Shown here: piece after piece, positions 45,851-58,030 of the stretch
How the letters are laid out: the number at the start of each line of letters is the position of its first letter
How positions within the stretch are numbered: position 1 is the stretch's first letter
NCBI GenBank assembly: GCA_946811695.1
Contig: OX328128.1
Span: 31,014,062-31,078,061 of the forward strand
DNA from: Gonocerus acuteangulatus
Lineage: Eukaryota > Arthropoda > Insecta > Hemiptera > Coreidae
DNA: 64,000 nt
Reading direction: 5' to 3'
The notes under the pieces: model-generated
What the model was told of the DNA's origin: nothing
What the model saw: the letters and a program-made list of their open reading frames with translations, nothing else
Databases searched by the model: none
Program-made: the position numbers and the translations under genes

Positions 45851-46066
45851 TTTTAATTAATCTTAAACGAGCAAGATTTCGTTTGGGTATCATCACACAT
45901 GGGAGCTCGCTGATGAAGAAGCTAAGAATGAGTTTCAGGATTCGCTATTCATATCCCAAAGAGATTGGAACCATTACTAGAAGAAGACATTAATAGAGAA
46001 TGTTGAAATAAGGGGTTAAGCAGAAATAACAAGCTATCCAAAATTGAGAAGACTGTTGGACCCTGG

Positions 46067-46316
46067 CATGGGCGATTATTAAAAAATAATTTCGGGAGGG
46101 GCTGGGAGCATTTGGGGGTATGGAATACTAACAAACTAATTGGACCTTGGAATAGTTAGACAATCAAAACACTATTACACCCAAAAGGAATTATTTTTTT
46201 CTGAACTAAGTGGTCTCATTTAATTTATTTTTAAGGGTTTTATGGCACATTTTTACCGATTTCGTGAGGGGGGGGGGAGCTGCAGCCTCCTCAGCCCCCT
46301 CTTATATACGCCCATG
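46067..46316. mobile_element. hAT-like MITE, CATGGGCG family, copy C
   Basis: CATGGGCGATTATT ... CTTATATACGCCCATG, opposite orientation to copies A, B and F. Imperfect flanks GACCCTGG and AACCATGG. The region to the right (46322-46440) matches 48203-48310, to the right of copy D, so C and D share flanking sequence. Confidence 0.75.
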
Positions 46317-46440
46317 AACCATGGGCTTTGTCTAATAGAAAATTGAGCTATAACCACACATGCTCTCAATGCAACAACACTACCTTCTCTGTTAATCAAT
46401 ATCTCACCAATTTATGGAGAAGAGGAAAATGAGGAGGAGA

Positions 46441-47387
46441 CACGGAAATTTATCCGAATTATTTAAGCCATTTAAACGATTTTGTAAAGTTTTTTTGAAG
46501 AAGTGAATTTGTGCAGTTTAATTTCGGCAGAGGGGGTGTAAAGCAATAAAAATAAATAAATAGAATAATTGCGATTATCATATCGCTCTAGTATTTCTAA
46601 AGTGACACAACTCAAAATAAATTTCAACTGAAAATGTGTCACTTCTGCCTATGTAGGGGAAATAGCATTAAGAGAGGAAAAGTGACACAAGTGCCCTCTG
46701 GTGTACAAGCTCTGAAGCTAGTACATAGCTAGGTAGGTCATGTTTTGAAGGTTGATAAAGAGATATTTACCATGTATTTCATAGTCCTAACTGAAAAACT
46801 CCAATTTTTCAGTTGTATCATTAGTACGATATGTAAATGGAAATTTGTTGAACCCGTTGTGTTCCGAAAACATATTGCACTTTCCTTGCATTAAAACTCA
46901 GCCTTTTTCTTACTTATTCTCCGGAAACTAAAACACCCAGATAGGAGTTTTCTGAATGCCCTGACTAGCCAAAACACGTAAGCCATTGGTGTATCCAGAC
47001 AGAGTAAATACTAACAGGCTCGGCAAACAGTTTGCCTACAGGGCCTAGGAGTGAGATTGGCCTGTAGTGGTTGGAGAAGCACTTTAGAATCGATATTAAT
47101 TAGGAAGCAGCGACAAAAGCTCGATCCTCTCCCTCGACTCATCAGCAGAATGCTTCGGACTGGCTAATGTTGGTTTGCATTTATCCAATTCCATTATAGA
47201 TGGTGGCAGATGTGCTGAGGACTTCTCCCCCTCTCCGATCTGGAAATACTAATGGAATCAGGAGGGCTTCCAGTGAATTAAAAATATACATTAGGTCTCC
47301 CATTCTTAGATTAAGCTGGAGTGGGTCACATGTGTTGGGAGGGGACCGCATTATCCTTACCACTTATCCAATAAGGTTCACTATAGA
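46441..47387. other. Non-coding, partly complex
   Basis: 47080-47370 is GC-richer and lacks repeat partners. The frames at 47181 and 47200 are opposite strands of the same piece, with no family signature. Confidence 0.35.
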
Positions 47388-47795
47388 CAGGGCCGCCACA
47401 TCTCCGAGCCGGGCCCGGGACCAGATCACGGGCCCCACTTCTCAGAGACAGGCTGAAAATTCCAGTACTTTGCTATAGGACTTTGCACATTATACATTTT
47501 TTTTCTTGAGTTTTGAGCGAAATGAGAACAAAAGCCGACAATCGGTGCAGCAAAGGTCACTTTCGGTACTTGTAGTTATAGGCACTCCTAATCAAATATA
47601 CTATTCGGTGACTGCACTGATTTTGTCGTTTATGTATATTAAAAAACTATAGATCCCATTGCAATAAATTTAGGCTATGCCCGTCTATATTTCTAAACCC
47701 CATTCTTTTTACAAGCTCATAACCTATACATTTTTTTCCAATTAGCGAGGCCCGGGACAACTGTACCCGGCAGTCCTCCCCATGTGGCGGCCCTG
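47388..47795. mobile_element. hAT-like MITE (CAGGGCCGCC ends)
   Basis: CAGGGCCGCCACAT at the left and its exact inverse at the right, then GGGCCCGGGAC against GCCCGGGACAAC farther in. Flanks ACTATAGA and GCTATAGA (7 of 8), the 8-bp duplication expected for hAT. No transposase in 408 bp. Confidence 0.8.
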
Positions 47796-47953
47796 GCTAT
47801 AGATATATTGCCAGGTGACTATTTTAAAGAAGTTACTTCCTCGTTATGGCGAGTAACTAGTGTTTAGTGACAATATAGTTACTGGACGGACCGTACTGAA
47901 CACACTCATCTACTTCATGTGAACGGGTACTTGTCACTTGCCACTAATCCAAA

Positions 47954-48197
47954 CATGGGCGTATAGAGGAAATAATTTCGGGGGGAGGGGGGCTGGGACC
48001 ATTTCCGGGGTATGGAATACTAACAATTTAGAACTTGGCATAGTTTTAGCCAACTAAAACGCTATTACACCTAAAATAAAATATTTTTATGAACTAAGTA
48101 ATTTTATTTAATTTATTTTTAAAGGTTTTATGACACATTTTACCAATTTCGGGGGGGGGCTGCAGCTTCCTCAGCCCCCCCTTACATACACCCATTG
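47954..48197. mobile_element. hAT-like MITE, CATGGGCG family, copy D
   Basis: CATGGGCGTATAGAGG ... CTTACATACACCCATTG. The right end is partly decayed. A further family-type end (GGGGGGCCCTTCTTATACAC) at about 48331-48361 suggests two overlapping insertions or a longer variant. Confidence 0.7.
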
Positions 48198-48703
48198 ACC
48201 GTGGGCTTCGGGTAAAAGAAAATTGAGCTATAACCCATACAAAACTACCTTCTCAGTACAATATCAATCAATCACACCAATTTATGGAGAAGAGGAAAAT
48301 GAGGAGGTTAGCGACCAAATCAAAATTTCAGGGGGGGGGGCCCTTCTTATACACGCTCATAAGTCCAGAAAGGGACAAGCACTAATAAGAAGTACTACGC
48401 CGTAGAGATTTTTTAAAATATCGTTCTTTTTAACACGGTTTATCGATCTCCAAGGCCGATCTTTTTTATTAAATCGATCTATCTAGAATATTTTTTTTTT
48501 TTTTTTTTTAATTCCAAATACTTAATCTCACCTCTTGTTACTCAATCTCATTTCTATTATTTAACGGAAGAACAGTGTCCTATCTCCATTATCAGACTTT
48601 TAATACAACAATAACATTATACCACGACTCAATACCTTCCGTTTCTCCAATTGGAGGGAAGAAGCTAATACAATAAAAATGTGGCTTCAAACTGTGCTCT
48701 TAA

Positions 48704-49843
48704 CACGTTAGCTGCGGTGCATGTACCGCATATAACGTATTGCGGTGTCATTTTCAAAAGGTCATTACCTCAGTGCGGCTGATATTTTTCACGTTTTTAT
48801 GAATCATTTTAATAGTAATCACAAATGGAACCAATAGCGCGTTTGTTTTGCGAAGTAACAAAGAGAAATCATGCATTTTATCATACATGCCCCTGGGGGC
48901 ATATGCCGCGCTGGAGACATAACTTCTTTCATCCAGTGCAGTGCTTGCCCATGATCCACGCAAGATTTAATAATAATAATAATAATAGTGATAACCAAAT
49001 GATAATGGATAATTAAACATTAAAAAGTTCGACTCGCAGGAACTGCGTCATCTTGGCGCGGTTCCGTTCATATCCCTTGTGCTGTAGTAAAGGAATAGAA
49101 GCAGTTATTTGGTAGGATTTGATCTTTCGTTAAAAATTTAAAATAAAATGTCAAAGAGAAGGAAGTTTAAGGCAACATACATTTATAAAACCGGATAGGC
49201 CTGGAAGGATAAATAGAAGAGTGTGTATTGGGTGTTAACAAAATTTTCGAAAAAGCATGTCCATCAAGGAGGTTACGAAGAAAGTCAGGCGTGTTATAAG
49301 TTACTGCGACTCGCGCCCCAATAATCCAGTGCTTTGCTTAGACTATTTCAATAGACATCATAATGATTAGTGCCTTTATTAGGATGAATATTGAGAATTC
49401 GGGATCGATTTATGCCAACTAAATTAAAATACTTTTTTAATATTGAACTTTTTTGTATTGGATTGTTGTATAATGTATATTGTAATAATGTTGTTTAAAG
49501 TGGTACTAATTTATTTACTTATATTAGAACAATAGAATATTCCGTATATTTGTAAAGTACATTTTTTTAATTATTTAGAATTTTTTATTTGATCATATTT
49601 CCAGATCCTCCTCCTGCTTTGAATGTATATTTACTGATGTTAGATGCAATGATTCTGCAAAAAATCAGTGCATTATCTCTTTCCTTCTGATTGCTAGACG
49701 TCGTTAAATAAGAGCCTACATATAGGAAGGTTACATGCCCCCGGGGGCATGCACCGCATATGAGGAATAATGTTGTACATGTCCCCAGGGGTATGTACCG
49801 CATACAGCGAAAGTATGGTCAAACAACAGCCTCACTTAACGTG
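48704..49843 (+). mobile_element. piggyBac-family element, decayed
   Basis: TTAA on both sides (48700-48703, 49844-49847) and inverted ends CACGTTAGCTG / CACGTTAAGTG. TTAA duplication is the piggyBac hallmark. Subterminal GCCCC(C/T)GGGGGCAT and (T/A)CCGCATA motifs occur near both ends. A plus-strand transposase C-terminal relic (49188-49370) confirms the family. Confidence 0.88.
49188..49370 (+). pseudogene. piggyBac transposase C-terminal Cys-rich domain relic
   Basis: Sixty-one codons with one internal stop: GRINRRVCIGC, then SIKEVTKKVRRVISYCDS, then NPVLCLDYFNRHH and the terminal stop. The pattern R.C..C, (K)KV..(V/I)..(F/Y)C..C, and P.LC...CF..(Y/H)H is the zinc-binding RING/PHD-like C-terminus of piggyBac transposases. 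Two expected Cys are replaced (Arg in DSR and Tyr in LDYF), so it would not fold normally. The DDD catalytic core is not recognisable upstream. Confidence 0.8.
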
Positions 49844-49848
49844 TTAAT

Positions 49849-50301
49849 TTGTATAAGTATTTTTCTCTATTATTATTATTTCATTCTATTTTTTTTTTCG
49901 TTTGATAAATATATATATGTAATACCCATATATTTTAATATGATGTAATAGTAACAGTTCATTCGGTATTATTTTTGATGAAAAATAGTCTTAAATTTTT
50001 CTAATTTTAGGTTACAGATATATTTTTCATATTATCTAGTATTAAAATCGACTTATTGAGGTCGATTCTTAGTAGTGATGGGTTATTCTCGAATGAGAAT
50101 CGATTCGAATTGAAATAAAATACGAATTTCTTAGGTAATCGTGAAATCGACCCATATCGAAAATTGATCTATCGGGAAGATTGATCAATATCGTAGATCG
50201 ATCTTCTGAGCCTAGAAGATCGATTTTTTGAATCGATCTGAACTCGCCGATCTTTTCACTTCGATTCGGATCGATTCATATTCGAGAATCGCCCATCACT
50301 G
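49849..50301. repeat. Dispersed repeat with GATCGAT-rich end, copy 1
   Basis: Matches 61643-62069: TATTTTAATATGAT, CGAAAAATAGTCTTAAATT-like, GAGCCTAGAAGATCGAT, TTTGAATCGATCTGAACTC and ATATTCGAGAATCGCCCATC followed by ACTG. In this copy a second, inverted TAGTGATGGG(T)TATTCTCG end lies at about 50072, giving CAGTGATGGGC-type ends as in some hAT elements. No duplication could be fixed. Confidence 0.6.
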
Positions 50302-52269
50302 GCAACAATGATTTCTATGATTTCATTGATTTCTAGCTAAAGCCTAACAAATAACAACCTAGATAAACTATTATATAAACTTATATCAAACAATAACGTT
50401 CAAGTAGGTTTAAAGCAGAAGAACGAACAATTAATAATAAACTTATAATGAAGTCTTGTTTTGGAATTTGTTGCACAACTCCACTCGACAAAAGGCCTGA
50501 TCAAAAGGACCGCCCTTTGTACTAATTACGGCCGCATTGTGTACATTCAAGAGGCTGGGAAATTAATCCGTTTTCTGCTAATTAGCTGACGTTCGCTGAC
50601 GAGCAACTGAAAGGAGGAAAATTTAAGCCTTTTGGTTACCGGGACAAGAGGACTTGAAGGGAATGATTCGCCGAACTGAAGTCGTACAGCTGCTTCAGGG
50701 TTGTACTTGAAGCTTCGGCAATTAATAGCTTCAATGGCGCTTTATTGACTTTCTAGGTAAGTGTTCAGATGAACTGGTAAAGCCGCCATTCTTAAAGGTA
50801 AAGTGTCCTCTGAAAAAAAAAAAAAAAAAAAAAAATTGGAAATTTCAAAGCCTTGCCAACAAGTTTATTCAAAAATGTTCGTGTATGTAGAATAGAAATT
50901 TTATATTTGCAATTCAGTTTCCTGTATTCATATTAGTTCAACATCCCCTTATCGCGGTAAGACGACTCAAGAGCCTGTATTAATACTTCCATGACACTTT
51001 TCAAGTTTCCAACAAGGAAAAATAACGAAGAACTCGTTTAGCTGCAAGCTGGAACAACAGGAAATCAACAAGTGGTTGCGGAAAACATTCACCAGCATAT
51101 GGAGCAGCACAGAAAAAAAAAAAAAAAAAAAAAAGTGACTGGCAAATTTACATGCGGCTTAAGAGCTTAATAAAGCTTGAATGAGACCTCATTCTAGAGG
51201 GGTTCTCACGGAACTGCTTCATAATAGTGACTTGAGAAAATTTGCATTTCAAAGCCCGATTTGGAGGTAATGAGCTCAAAGTGGAGGTTGATATTAATAC
51301 CCAGGTAATTGACGGGTTATCGTTAATAATTTAGGAACGCCAAACTGTTCAATAAAATGATCAGCAAATTATTTTTAAATTGCTTCAAGATTGATATTAA
51401 ATATTAAATAATAATAAAAAAAAATGGTATAATCATAAGATCACTGAGAACCTGGAAGTATAGCCAGAAGAAAATATTTGAAACTCCGGTTTGTTTTCTT
51501 CGCTGGAATTATGAAAATGGGAATTATCTTAGAGTCGTGATATAACAGTGTCAAGTAATAGTTGGAGTTAGAAACCTTGTATCTTTTTTTTTACCATTAT
51601 TTCATGGTTACTAATCAAAAATGATATACTAGAGTGTGTACGTGAACATTTTTTTTTTTAAATGGAGCAAAAAATCCCGATTTTGAAAAAAAATTAATAT
51701 TTCTTAAAAATCCTACGTACTTTACTGGATTTAACCTTCTTCCTTTGAAAAAAAATTAGTTTTTCGTCCTAGATTAAAAACTACCGCCTACAGAATATTG
51801 CCCATGAAAAAAGATGGTTTTCGTTCGTCAGGCGCAGCGCCACCATTTTTTTTCTGAGAATTGAAACATTTTTTTTTGGATACATTTAATAAAAACGTTA
51901 ATTATAAAGAACTGAAAAATTCTGATTTATTTGTAATTTATAAATTCAAGAAAATTACATTGATTTCGACTGCACTAGGCAGTATTACCCCTTAATGCTT
52001 TAAAATTCACGGTCATCGGCCAGTAAATGTCAATTTAATTTATTGTAGGTTTCCTCTTCCATGGCTACACAACTATAGAATGTGCCCGAATTAAATTCTT
52101 CCAGCGAGCAGAAGAATCCGAAAACTCAATTCAAAATCAGGCAGGTAGCTACATCCCGTCTAATTTTCAATGGGCGAATTAAATCAGTATTGAATATCGA
52201 TACAATCAGCGGAATAGGATCGGAGAATCGATAGGTCGAACAATGAGAGCTGATGAATGGGCGACAGGG
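50302..52269. other. Mostly single-copy non-coding DNA
   Basis: 50450-50770 and 51170-51330 are complex and contain homeodomain-type TAATTA/CTAATTAG sites. Two poly(A) tracts of about 23 bp lie at 50814 and 51112. No coding frame of note. Confidence 0.4.
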
Positions 52270-52495
52270 GTGCCACTACCCTAATTCATAAAGGCGGGAG
52301 TGGAAGTGCCTTTCGCTGAATGGTGCTTGATTGTGGAGTCCTATCCCCACCACCGCCACCGGCAGTTTGTGGGGAGCTGGTCGCGTCTCCCTTCCAGTAG
52401 TGTCTGGTGTTTCTTGGTGTTAGCATGTGCTGTGAGTGTTGTGTGTCTTCGTCTCTTCCATCGTAATATACGCTAACGTACGCCCTTCCATTGAG
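52270..52495 (+). other. Possible untranslated first exon
   Basis: A GC-rich island in AT-rich surroundings ending TTGAG directly before GTAAGTCT, an excellent 5' splice donor (GT at 52496-52497). It lacks a long open frame, so it would be 5' UTR. A TA-rich stretch and a minisatellite follow, as in an intron. No promoter motif, acceptor or downstream exon was found; this is a hint only. Confidence 0.25.
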
Positions 52496-52558
52496 GTAAG
52501 TCTTAATATATTCTTTATTGACTGAAACATATATTTGGATGTTATTGTGTTTGTTTAT

Positions 52559-52589
<31 letters not shown>

Positions 52590-52709
52590 CAAAAAATGTA
52601 TATATATCTTAAAGCGCTGTTAAAATACTTGACAAAGAAAATTTTTCGAAATATTCTATAAATAATAAAATTATAAATCACGCCAATTTTTTATATATTT
52701 TCATTTATT

Positions 52710-52904
52710 TATTTATGCATTAGATTTACGTCGCGTCTACACCTAGGCTATTTATGCATTAGATTTACGTCGCGTCTACACCTAGGCTATTTATGCATTA
52801 GATTTACGTCGCGTCTACACCTAGGCTATTTATGCATTAGATTTACGTCGCGTCTACACCTAGGCTATTTATGCATTAGATTTACGTCGCGTCTACACCT
52901 AGGC
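52710..52904. repeat. 39-bp tandem repeat, 5 identical units
   Basis: Units start TATTTATGCATTAG and end CTACACCTAGGC with ACGTCGCG in the middle. All five are identical, so the expansion is recent (or an assembly effect). Confidence 0.97.
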
Positions 52905-53406
52905 TATTAGCTACAGCCTAAACTGGTAAACGAATATTTAAATTCTTCCCAACCGATGTTTAAGATACCTTGTCTACTGGAAAATAAGCTTTTTTTCTAT
53001 TTTGTAAAGAAAAGTTTCCAAACTCATTGGGAATCGAACACACCAAAAGTGCGTTAACACTCACGGATATCGGACCTCCAGTAAAAGAATATAATTAATT
53101 AATAGCGCCATGAAAATATATTAAATCAAAATAAAATATTATAATTGAAAAACCTAAAACCTACATTCAATAATTACCCGCAGGAACTCATAAATTTGAT
53201 TTTTACATTTAATTTTTTTTTTTAATTTTATTTATAGTGACCCAACCTTCTTTCAAAAATAAATTAGATAAATTTGATATTTAATGTTTATTCTTTTTTA
53301 TTTAAAATTGTCATTGTTATTGATAGCAATAAATAATGACAATTGGTGTGTTAGTTTTGAGAATTTATAAAGCTAAAATGAATATAAATTTTAATCCAGA
53401 TAAATT

Positions 53407-53410
<4 letters not shown>

Positions 53411-53457
<47 letters not shown>
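53411..53457. repeat. (TA)n microsatellite
   Basis: Pure TA run. Confidence 0.95.
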
Positions 53458-53460
<3 letters not shown>

Positions 53461-53601
53461 AGTTAAAATCTGTAGGTGGTGTTATTTTTTATGTATGATA
53501 CAAAAGTATCAAATTTTATGAGGCTGCATTAATAAAATAATTCCTGAAACTTTTCTGTAAATTAGAAATATTGAAATTGAAATTCTTACGAAACTCCAAG
53601 C

Positions 53602-53873
53602 CATGGGCGTATATAGAAAATAATTTCGGGAGGGGCTAGGAAAATTTCGGGGGGGGGCTGAGACCATTTCCGGAGTATGGAATATGAAAAATTTAGAACT
53701 TGGAATAGTTTTAGGCAACTAAAACACCATTACGCCTAAAATAAACTATTTTTTATTAACTAAGTGATCTTATTTAATTTATTTTTAAGGTTTTTATGAA
53801 ATATTTTTACCATCAAATGAAAATTTCGGGAGGGGCTGCAGCCCCCTCAGCCCTCCCCTTATATACGCCCATG
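53602..53873. mobile_element. hAT-like MITE, CATGGGCG family, copy E
   Basis: CATGGGCGTATATAG ... CTTATATACGCCCATG with perfect 8-bp duplications CTCCAAGC (53594-53601, 53874-53881). Same orientation as copies C and D. G9 run with GGGCTGAGACC near the left, AGGGGCTGCAGCCCCC near the right. Confidence 0.88.
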
Positions 53874-54452
53874 CTCCAAGCAACTATTTTCTATAACTGA
53901 AGTTGTCCAATTGAATTTTATCTCTTCCAGCTAGGACGATTTTTCAATATCTTTCGAGATCTTTATTATATTCGAAAAATCCTGAAGTACTGATGGCTGT
54001 TTATAAAGTAGTTTTTACTAAGTACCCTTCTCAAACGATACCAGTATGTCTATATCTTAATTTCGATGAAACCTTTCTTAAAAACGGTTACAAAATATCC
54101 TTGAGAGTGGTTTTGTTCGATTCTCTCTGACTTTATATTTATAAAAATTGTACCTGGGAGTCTATTATTGAAAAAATGTGAATGCTACAATTCGTTCGAT
54201 CGAATTTCGCCGAAAAAAAACAAAACAGTAAGAGCATTCTCCTCGCTATCCAACTTATTCTCTCGTTTTAGATAAAGTATTTCTTTTTGTACTAACGTAA
54301 ATCAAAATCGGACCAAATTTGTATACGATAGACCACAAACAGTAGAATATAATAAAACTTTAAAATGTCTTTTCGGCAGTTCATAATTTTGTTATGGCGA
54401 TTAAATACCATACTTACACAATGTAATTACCGGTATAAATGTAGATATTAAT

Positions 54453-54510
54453 CAAATTGTTATTAAGATTGTGATTCTCTGCAGAGAATCACAATCTTAA
54501 TAACAATTTG
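54453..54510. repeat. Perfect 58-bp palindrome
   Basis: CAAATTGTTATTAAGATTGT, then GATTCTCTG, mirrored without mismatch about a TGCA centre (54480-54483). The right arm is also the first unit of the 30-bp array that follows. Confidence 0.97.
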
Positions 54511-54604
54511 TTATAGAATCACAATCTTAATAACAATTTGTTATAGAATCACAATCTTAATAACAATTTGTTATAGAATCACAATCTTAATAACAATTTT
54601 TTAC
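54485..54604. repeat. 30-bp tandem repeat, 4 units
   Basis: Units AGAATCACAATCTTAATAAC ... TTTGTTAT. The last unit ends TTTTTTAC. One inverted unit precedes them and forms the palindrome. Confidence 0.97.
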
Positions 54605-54812
54605 AGAATACATGTATTGTATGAAATAAAACAAAAATATTAACCGCTTAGTGAATGCTTATAAACCTAATTGAATAAAAATATATCTTGAAGACATTAA
54701 AAATATTCATCCCAACAAAATTACCTGAGTATAAATTTGCTATTCCCAATAATAAAAATAATAAGCTCTCGATATTATAGTTCTGGAAATTATCCTATTC
54801 CCTTTCACATTT

Positions 54813-55046
54813 AGAATAAGTTCTTACAATAAAAACCCGAAGATAAAATACAGGCTTAGCGAAAAGGAAGAAGATATCATCCATATATTTTTACACTGTA
54901 CACCTTATGAAAAAATTATAAATACATTTTTTAGGTCTGGTAGTAGTGAATTGAATTTTATTGAACTTTTCAAAGAAAGCCACGTACTTAAAAACCTACA
55001 ATTTTTTGTAGCATTTAAAAAATCAGAGACTTTTTCGAATGAATAG
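54813..55046 (+). pseudogene. LINE ORF2 C-terminal fragment
   Basis: The frame reads RLSEKEEDIIHIFLHCTPYE near its start and continues open to TAG at 55044-55046. The E..(E/D)..(I/E)H.(F/L)L.C..Y pattern is the usual knuckle-to-C-terminus of R1/jockey-type ORF2. The tail ends in TTATTATTATTATTAT. It is 5'-truncated, and the CX2C part is missing. Confidence 0.55.
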
Positions 55047-55214
55047 TTTTATAAATAGAAAACAAAATAGAGAAAACTAAATGAATGATACCGTTTTATT
55101 AATTCGTTGTTTTATTATTATTATTATATTTGAAATATACTTACGTGTAATTGGTATTTCATATTGATAAATGTTTTTAAAAATCATTGTTGTATTTTAA
55201 CTCTAAATTAAACC

Positions 55215-55460
55215 AAAATCTACTATATATTTGTCAAATACCACTCACTCACTCACTCACTCACTCATCTATCAACGCCCAGCCCAAACCGCTCGACAGA
55301 AAATTTTGAAATTTTGCATGGACACTCCCTATATAACGTAGGCGCTCGCTAAGAAAGGATTTTTTGATATTCGTATTTTTAAGCATTTTTAGGGGGTTTA
55401 AAGTTTGAGTTGGTTAGAGAAGGCAAGCCTAGGCAGCCTGCGTTGCTAGGACGATAAAGA
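55215..55460. repeat. Dispersed repeat with CACTCA block, copy 2
   Basis: Counterpart of 20150-20480 with an expanded (CACT)n run (55241-55267). The remainder runs to at least ACAGCTGTTACC. The following 55620-56270 holds GGGACAGTCCCGG and a TTTGATAACATTTGGTAC stretch and may belong to the same or another unclassified repeat. Confidence 0.6.
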
Positions 55461-57889
55461 ACAGCTGTTACCTTACATTATCTATCTCATAGTTTTATTT
55501 CTAATTGAGGTTAATTTCAACTATGATGGCAGACCTTGAATTACTAGAAATTAACTGTCCCTCATAGAGTTTTAATTGCGTTTCTTTTCTGCCTGTCCCC
55601 GTCAGATAGGCTTGCCATATTTTTGGAGAGTTAAACCGAGACACATTAATATGGGATGGGCATACCAGGGGGGGGGGGGATAAAGAGAGTACAAATTATA
55701 AGCAAAATGGTTGGTTAGTTTTAAGCCTAGCAACTAACGCGAAGGGGGAATCCTAAACTGTTAGTCTACCCAAACCTTAAAAATAAGAACGGAACTTTTT
55801 TTGCTACTTGATTTTCTTAAAACAATCTCTCAGCCAAATAGTAGTGTCTGGCAGCTGGCAGCGCTGTGCAGGTAGTTCCAGAGTTTTACAGTTAGATTAC
55901 TTCTGATTTCTTTGACACTGTGAGCAGTAGTAACAATGTTAATTGTAGAAAAGTAACCGATTTAAAAAAGATTCTTATAATCATGAATTCATTACTTTTT
56001 ACATCTTACAGCCTTTTCCGGAACATTGATTAAACTGAGCGGGACACCGAAACAATTGCAAAATACCGGGACAGTCCCGGTCAAAGCGTATATGCGTTTT
56101 TTTGATATTCAAATGTTTAAGTACTTTTAGGGGGGTTTGAATTATTAAGAAGTTCCTCATCGGCTCAAAAATGGTTCGATTTTGATAACATTTGGTACAA
56201 AAATCTTTCTTCTCATTTAAAACGTCAAGTTCATTAACCAGTTGAATCCATTTACTGGAACATGGTTTCACATTTTCAGAGTATTTGACACTTTATTATT
56301 TCTAGGAAAATTAATTATTACGTTAGTTTGAATTACTAAAAATATATAATATTAAGCCTGAATTATAATAATAATCATCGTTATTGTTTCATTAGTGTTG
56401 GGCATTTTTAAAATTAGAAATATCAATATATTAATAAATTTATATTCGTTAAAAAGTAATAACGTTATGAATAACATACAATTACATAAGTCTGACCTTG
56501 TAAACATTAAAGATTTAAAATTAAATAAACCTTATAATGATGTCAGCGCATAGCAAGGTTATTCGTTTCTAATATTACTAATAAATTAATTGTGCTTACA
56601 ATTAAACTAATAGCTGTAAGATACATAATAAACCAAAAAGATAAGACATGAAGAAAACTTCCATAGACATTTTAGTAGTTTAAATTGTGTCTGAATAATT
56701 TGTTTATTTTATGTTTTTGTTATTTTGTAATATTTTTGAGCTAAATCTTTGAGCAGAGCCAAGGAAGTGATAGCGGTGGGCGGGGCCCCCTTCCTTTAGT
56801 CCCGTGATAAGCATGTCTGATAAAGCGAGTACTTCAGCACTCATCGTAAGAAGTACTTGTCATGATTTACTCACAGGGAATTTTTTTCAAGAAACAGGAA
56901 TAACCGTAATGGCTATCTTCGCTGAAAAAACTGATAACCTTTATACAAGCTATTACTAAAACAAAATCTTATTTCTTCTTATTCTTATTTTTTTCAATAA
57001 TCTTCAATTATTTTTGCAATACTGCTAACATTTTGTGATTCCAATGTTGACGTTTATTCTGATTAAAAATTTCTGTAAAATGTTATGTTTGTACTATTTA
57101 ATAAGAATGAACCATTTAAAGAAAATGATGCCTCCAAGACACGGAACTCTTGTCTCTCTCCTCCATAATCCTGAAGGAGGCCAATGTCAAGCCGAAACGT
57201 CGCCAAAAATGTAGGTACTTTTTCTTATAAAATGTAGTTTTATTTAATATATGACCAAACCCCCCCCCGCCGAGAAATTTTCAAAAACCCAATAAAAAAA
57301 AAAAAAAAAAAAAATATTGCTCTACTTACATTCACTCCAAATGAAGTAGATCGAGTGATATGTGGTTTGTCGCTTGCTCCTGCGGAATAAAGTGAGCGAG
57401 CAAGCTAAATAATTCCAAATTTCATGATTTAATTATATGCACCTATTTTTTTATTATTTTATTTTGTTATTTTAATAAATTGTATTACAATAAAATTGTC
57501 GTATTGTTTCATGTCTGATATCTACCACTTCAAATGATGAACACTACTTTAAAATCCGATGTTATTTTATTTTGAACCATCTGTGTACACTGATGTTTGG
57601 CTCACATGTCAAAAGTTGCTCAGCTAATCTTCACCTTGTCAATTAAAGGGATTGCGAAAAAAATGTTTCGAACCAAATCTTTTAATCTGTTTATTTTCTA
57701 TAAGATCAAATGAGATTCAGGAATTAATTTACAGAGATATTGCAAATTATCGTATCAATATCAGCATACCTAAAGACGTCAATTGATGACAAATGATATT
57801 TTAATTTAAATTTTAGCTAAATAACCAGAAAAAGTTGAATATTTAGAATAAATATTATTAGGGCCTCCGCCAGGGAGAAAGGCACGGTG
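55461..57889. other. Non-coding, mixed repeat scraps
   Basis: Contains a G9 run (about 55671), a GGGACAGTCCCGG block near 56080, a CCTGAAGGAGGCC...AAGCCGAAACG motif (57170-57205) of the kind found in several arthropod retroelement tails, and poly(A) at 57295. No element ends were fixed. Confidence 0.35.
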
Positions 57890-58030
57890 GACAATTGTGT
57901 CTCGGGGGGGGGCAGACTTTTTTTTACTTGCATTATAATTTTATATAACGAAATTATATACCTTTGTATAGTTCACAAAATTATTATGGAGAACAAGCAA
58001 CGGAGAACTTCCTAAATTCTCTATTTGTAA
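57890..58030. repeat. Dispersed repeat, partial copy (5' part of the 20150 repeat)
   Basis: TTACTTGCATTATAAT, AATTATATACC, TATAGTTCA, ATTATGGAGAACAA.CAA and TTCTCTAT match 20155-20260 in order. Confidence 0.5.

Noticed and set aside
57170..57205. Penelope-type retroelement end
   Set aside because: Only the short CCTGAAGGAGGCC ... AAGCCGAAACG motif is present, with no RT or GIY-YIG sequence nearby; too little to call.
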